NCBI RefSeq assembly: GCF_001650725.1
Contig: NZ_LXVX01000012.1
Coordinates: 1 to 64,000, forward strand
Length of the DNA: 64,000 nucleotides
Reading direction: 5' to 3'
DNA from: Sphingobium sp. TCM1
Lineage (GTDB): Bacteria; Pseudomonadota; Alphaproteobacteria; Sphingomonadales; Sphingomonadaceae
A program made the translations under genes and the position numbers. Numbering within the stretch: the stretch's first letter is position 1; each line of letters opens with the position of its first letter. The notes under the pieces are model-generated. The model saw nothing but the letters and a program-made list of their open reading frames with translations, was not told the origin of the DNA and ran no database searches. Shown here piece after piece: positions 61,123-64,000 of this stretch.

Positions 61123-62196
61123 ATGAACGCGATTGTTGATCTTGCGGTTATCGTGCAGGAGGCCCGCCTGTCCGATCCCGCGACGGTCGCCGCACTCGAC
61201 AAATGGGTCCTGGCCCATCCCGTTTCGACGCCGTTCCACCGGCCGGGATGGATCATGGCGGTCGAGGCGGGCACCGGACAGAAGGCGAAAATGCTGGTCG
61301 CGCGCCGCCCGGGTGGCAAAATCGCCGGCGTGTTGCCGCTCACCCATATCCGGTCTGCGCTGTTCGGCCGCGCCCTGGTCAGCAGTGGCTTCGCGGTCGA
61401 CGGCGGCATGTTGGTCGATCACCGGAAGGCGGGTCCGGCACTGGCCGATGCCGCCTGGACGCTCGCCCGGACATTGGGCTGCACGACTGTCGAACTACGC
61501 GGCGGCGAAGCGCCGACCGACCCCATCTGGCAAAACAAGGCCGACGCCTATCTCGGTTTCTCCCGTCCCCTGGCTGAGGACGACGCCGCGGAACTCAAGG
61601 CCGTGCCCAAGCGACATCGGGCCGAAATCCGCAAGGGACTGGCCAATGATCTGGCCTTCGAGGTCGGCCGAGACAAAAGACTGCGCGACATTCACTATCG
61701 GCTCTATGCACACAGCGTCCACAATCTCGGCACGCCCGTCTTTCCCCGCGCCCTGTTCGACGCCGTGCTCGACCGGTTCGGGGATGATGCCGACATCGCC
61801 CTTGTGTCGAAGGATGGCAAGCCGCTCTCGGCCGTCATCAGCCTTTACCATCACGGCGCCTGTATGCCCTACTGGCACGGCGCAGCGGATGGCGCGCGCG
61901 CGATGCGCTCGAACGAGGCGCTCTATTTCCGGCTGATGCGCCGCGCGCACGAGCGGGGCTGCACCCTTTTCGACTTCGGCCGGTCGAAGGTCGGAACCGG
62001 CCCGGCGGCATGGAAGAAGACATGGGGCTTCGCGGGCGAACCGCTGGGCTATCATCTGCGCACCGCGCCGGGCCATGAGACGCGCGACGTCAACCCGCTG
62101 TCGCCCCAATATCGGCGCAAGGTCGAATTGTGGAAGAAACTGCCCGAATCCCTCGCCAACCTGATCGGCCCGCATATCGCGCGAGGGCTGGGGTGA
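61123..62196 (+). CDS. FemAB-like XrtA-associated transferase, copy 2
   Basis: A 357-aa paralogue of the previous gene, with the same order of motifs (VPKRHRAEIRKGL, YAHSVHNLGTPVFPRALF, MPYWHGA, FDFGRSKVGTGPAAWKKTWGF). The ATG at 61123 has a GGGGAG site 6 bases before it; an ATG at 61117 is also possible. The two copies probably arose by tandem duplication and might act on two different sugar or peptide acceptors. The stop overlaps the GTG of the next gene (GTGA). Confidence 0.9.
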   Translation: MNAIVDLAVIVQEARLSDPATVAALDKWVLAHPVSTPFHRPGWIMAVEAGTGQKAKMLVARRPGGKIAGVLPLTHIRSALFGRALVSSGFAVDGGMLVDHRKAGPALADAAWTLARTLGCTTVELRGGEAPTDPIWQNKADAYLGFSRPLAEDDAAELKAVPKRHRAEIRKGLANDLAFEVGRDKRLRDIHYRLYAHSVHNLGTPVFPRALFDAVLDRFGDDADIALVSKDGKPLSAVISLYHHGACMPYWHGAADGARAMRSNEALYFRLMRRAHERGCTLFDFGRSKVGTGPAAWKKTWGFAGEPLGYHLRTAPGHETRDVNPLSPQYRRKVELWKKLPESLANLIGPHIARGLG

Positions 62197-63407
62197 GCGG
62201 AGACATTCTTTTCCTCTGCCACCGCATTCCCTTTCCGCCGGACCGGGGCGACAAGATCCGCTCCTGTCATCTGCTGAAACGTCTGGCGCAGGTGGCGCCC
62301 GTCCATGTCGGCTGTTTCGCCGACGATGATCGCGACATGGGCTTTGCCGGTGAACTGGCGCAGGTCGCCGCCAGCCAGTGCGTGCTGATGCGCGACCGGT
62401 CCAGGGTCGTCGCCGGCCTGACCGGCATCGCCCGGCGCCAGTCGCTCCTCATCGCATTGTTCGATCATCCCGGCCTGCACCAATGGGTCGCCCGCACGCT
62501 CGCGGAACGGCCGGTCCGCGCCGTCTTCGCCTATTCGGCGCAGATGGCGCATTTCGTGCCCGTGCTGCCGGCGCATATCCCGCTGATGATGGATTTCGTC
62601 GATTTCGATTCGGCCAAATATGCGGCCTATGGCGCGCAGGGCAGCGGTCCCATGGCCTGGATCAACCGGCGCGAAGGGCGTCGGCTGTTCGATTTCGAGC
62701 AACGGACCGCTCGGCGCGCCGCCATATCCAGCTTCGTGAGCGAGGCCGAGGCGCAGATGTTCCGTGCGGCGACGGGCCTCGACCGGGGTCGCGTTGTGGC
62801 GATCGAAAATGGCGTCACGCTCGACTATTTCGATCCCGCCGCCGATTTTTCGCCCATCGACGCAGGGCAGGGGCCGCTGCTCGTCTTCACCGGCCAGATG
62901 GATTATCGCCCCAATGTCGAGGCGGTGGAAAGTTTCGCCCGCGAAACCCTGCCCGCCATCCGCGCCGCCCATCCCGATGCCCGCTTCGCCATCGTTGGCC
63001 GCAACCCGGTCAAGTCGGTGCAGACGCTTGCCGACCTGCCCGGCGTGATCGTGACCGGCGGCGTGCCCGATGTGCGCGGCTGGCTGGCGGCGGCGGATGT
63101 CGTCGTCGCACCGCTGCGGATCGCGCGCGGCATCCAGAACAAGGTGCTCGAAGCCATGGCGATGGCCCGGCCGGTTGTGGCCTCGTCGCAGGCCGCCGAA
63201 GGCATAGACGCAACCCATGGCGCGCATCTTCTGGTCGCCGACGATCCCGCGAAGGAAGCCGAAAGCATCATCGCGCTCCTCGCCGACCCGGCCCGCGCGG
63301 CGGCGCTCGGGCAAGCGGCAAGGGAGCGGATGGAGCAACGCTATCGCTGGTCCGCGACGCTCGACCGGCTGCCCGATCTGTTGTTGGGCGGGGCTCCGGT
63401 CGCATGA
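62193..63407 (+). CDS. XrtA-associated glycosyltransferase (TIGR03087-like)
   Basis: A 404-aa GT-B glycosyltransferase: ILFLCHRIPFPPDRGDKIRSCHLLK, LMMDFVDFDSAKY, a GT4-type FTGQMDYRPNVEAVESF and RIARGIQNKVLEAMAMARPVVASSQAAEGI. The GTG start at 62193 overlaps the previous stop (GTGA), and the TGA at its end overlaps the next ATG. Family members are specific to PEP-CTERM loci and probably assemble part of the repeat unit. Confidence 0.93.
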   Translation: MSGDILFLCHRIPFPPDRGDKIRSCHLLKRLAQVAPVHVGCFADDDRDMGFAGELAQVAASQCVLMRDRSRVVAGLTGIARRQSLLIALFDHPGLHQWVARTLAERPVRAVFAYSAQMAHFVPVLPAHIPLMMDFVDFDSAKYAAYGAQGSGPMAWINRREGRRLFDFEQRTARRAAISSFVSEAEAQMFRAATGLDRGRVVAIENGVTLDYFDPAADFSPIDAGQGPLLVFTGQMDYRPNVEAVESFARETLPAIRAAHPDARFAIVGRNPVKSVQTLADLPGVIVTGGVPDVRGWLAAADVVVAPLRIARGIQNKVLEAMAMARPVVASSQAAEGIDATHGAHLLVADDPAKEAESIIALLADPARAAALGQAARERMEQRYRWSATLDRLPDLLLGGAPVA

Positions 63408-64000
63408 GTGATCGCACCATCGCGTCCGACCATGTGCCGCTCATCGCCCTGACCGGCTGGCGCCGCTATCTGATCGCGCTGGGCGTGGTGGCGTTCGCCA
63501 TCCTCTCGCTTTTCCTGAACGATGTCTGGTCCATGGTGTCCATCTGGTGGAAAGCCTCCACCTTCGGCCATTGCCTCTTCATCCCCTTTCTCATCGCCTG
63601 GCTGGTGCAGCAACGCCTGGGCGGCCTGCGCCAGTTGCAGCCGGTCGCCTGGGCGCCGGGCCTGCTCTGGCTGGGCGCGGGCGCCTTTGCCTGGCTGCTC
63701 GGCGCGGCGGCGGGGGTGGCGATGATCCGCCATGGCGCGCTGGTCGTCATGCTCCAGGGCGCGACCATCGCGCTGCTCGGCCCGGCGGTCGCCCGCGCTT
63801 TGCTCTTCCCGCTCTTTTACGCCTTCTTCATGGTCCCCTTCGGCGAGGAGATCGTACCGCCACTGCAATTGCTGACCGCGCGGCTCGCCATGCTGCTGCT
63901 CGACCTGTCAGGCGTCCCCGCGCATATGGAGGGCATCTTCATCACCACGCCGACCGGCTATTTCGAGGTCGCTGAAGCCTGCTCCGGAGCGAAATTCCTG
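63404..64000 (+). CDS. xrtA: Exosortase A (partial, cut by window end)
   Basis: The 5' part (199 codons) of a polytopic transpeptidase-like processing enzyme. Several membrane helices are visible, then GEEIVPPLQLLTARLAMLLLDLSGVPAHMEGIFITTPTGYFEVAEACSGAKFL. The catalytic Cys193 lies in the EACSG motif; the later catalytic Arg and His lie beyond the window. It would cleave proteins after a C-terminal PEP motif. The start overlaps the previous stop by ATGA. Confidence 0.94.
   Translation, partial: MSDRTIASDHVPLIALTGWRRYLIALGVVAFAILSLFLNDVWSMVSIWWKASTFGHCLFIPFLIAWLVQQRLGGLRQLQPVAWAPGLLWLGAGAFAWLLGAAAGVAMIRHGALVVMLQGATIALLGPAVARALLFPLFYAFFMVPFGEEIVPPLQLLTARLAMLLLDLSGVPAHMEGIFITTPTGYFEVAEACSGAKFL

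Overview
This window is GC-rich chromosomal DNA from an alphaproteobacterium, most likely a Sphingomonadaceae member of the Sphingobium/Novosphingobium/Sphingomonas type. The pointers are a GcrA cell-cycle regulator, the trigger factor-clpP-clpX order, a TonB-dependent receptor, several sphingomonad-type small membrane and secreted proteins, and a large exosortase A (XrtA) exopolysaccharide locus. No rRNA, CRISPR array, complete insertion sequence or prophage was seen. Three tRNA genes are present: Lys(TTT), Thr(TGT) and Leu(TAG).

Layout. 0-5 kb: tRNA-Lys, folK, a family 5 uracil-DNA glycosylase, a serine beta-lactamase-like exported protein and parE. 5-7.7 kb: an outer-membrane barrel, gcrA and a lone ABC-2 permease. 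7.6-14.9 kb: a polysaccharide precursor/export module (ugd, wecB, wecC, a Wza-like lipoprotein, a Wzc-like tyrosine kinase) flanked by two very small membrane proteins. 14.9-19 kb: a trehalose operon otsB-GH15-otsA. 19-31 kb: housekeeping and accessory genes (LysR regulator, parC, a GGDEF-EAL protein, cca, NUDIX, DUF1285, GNAT, folB, 2OG-Fe(II) oxygenase, EVE protein, small secreted proteins, cupin). 31-38.5 kb: tRNA-Thr, a putative RNase H-fold protein translationally coupled to rarA, a GT4 glycosyltransferase, DUF2945, MOSC, cobB, and a FecI-FecR pair. 38.5-48.4 kb: tRNA-Leu, tig, a GT2 glycosyltransferase, clpP, clpX, a TonB-dependent receptor, mtgA and trxB.

48.4-64 kb is the XrtA exopolysaccharide locus. 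An acyl carrier protein and a GNAT-fold protein face away from an acyl-CoA ligase and a PLP decarboxylase. Then come Wza-, Wzz- and tyrosine-kinase-like export genes, a large outer-membrane barrel, an ExeA-like ATPase, a polysaccharide deacetylase, two tandem FemAB-like transferases, a glycosyltransferase and xrtA, which is cut by the window end. Many joins are ATGA or GTGA overlaps, so it reads as one translationally coupled transcript. By analogy with known XrtA loci these genes make and export a polysaccharide and process PEP-CTERM proteins; no PEP-CTERM substrate was recognised inside the window.

The parts least explained by current knowledge are the carrier protein/GNAT/ligase/decarboxylase module, the RNase H-like partner of RarA, two coupled or export-linked micro-proteins, and several perfect palindromes in promoter regions. 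All functions are read from sequence patterns without database searches.
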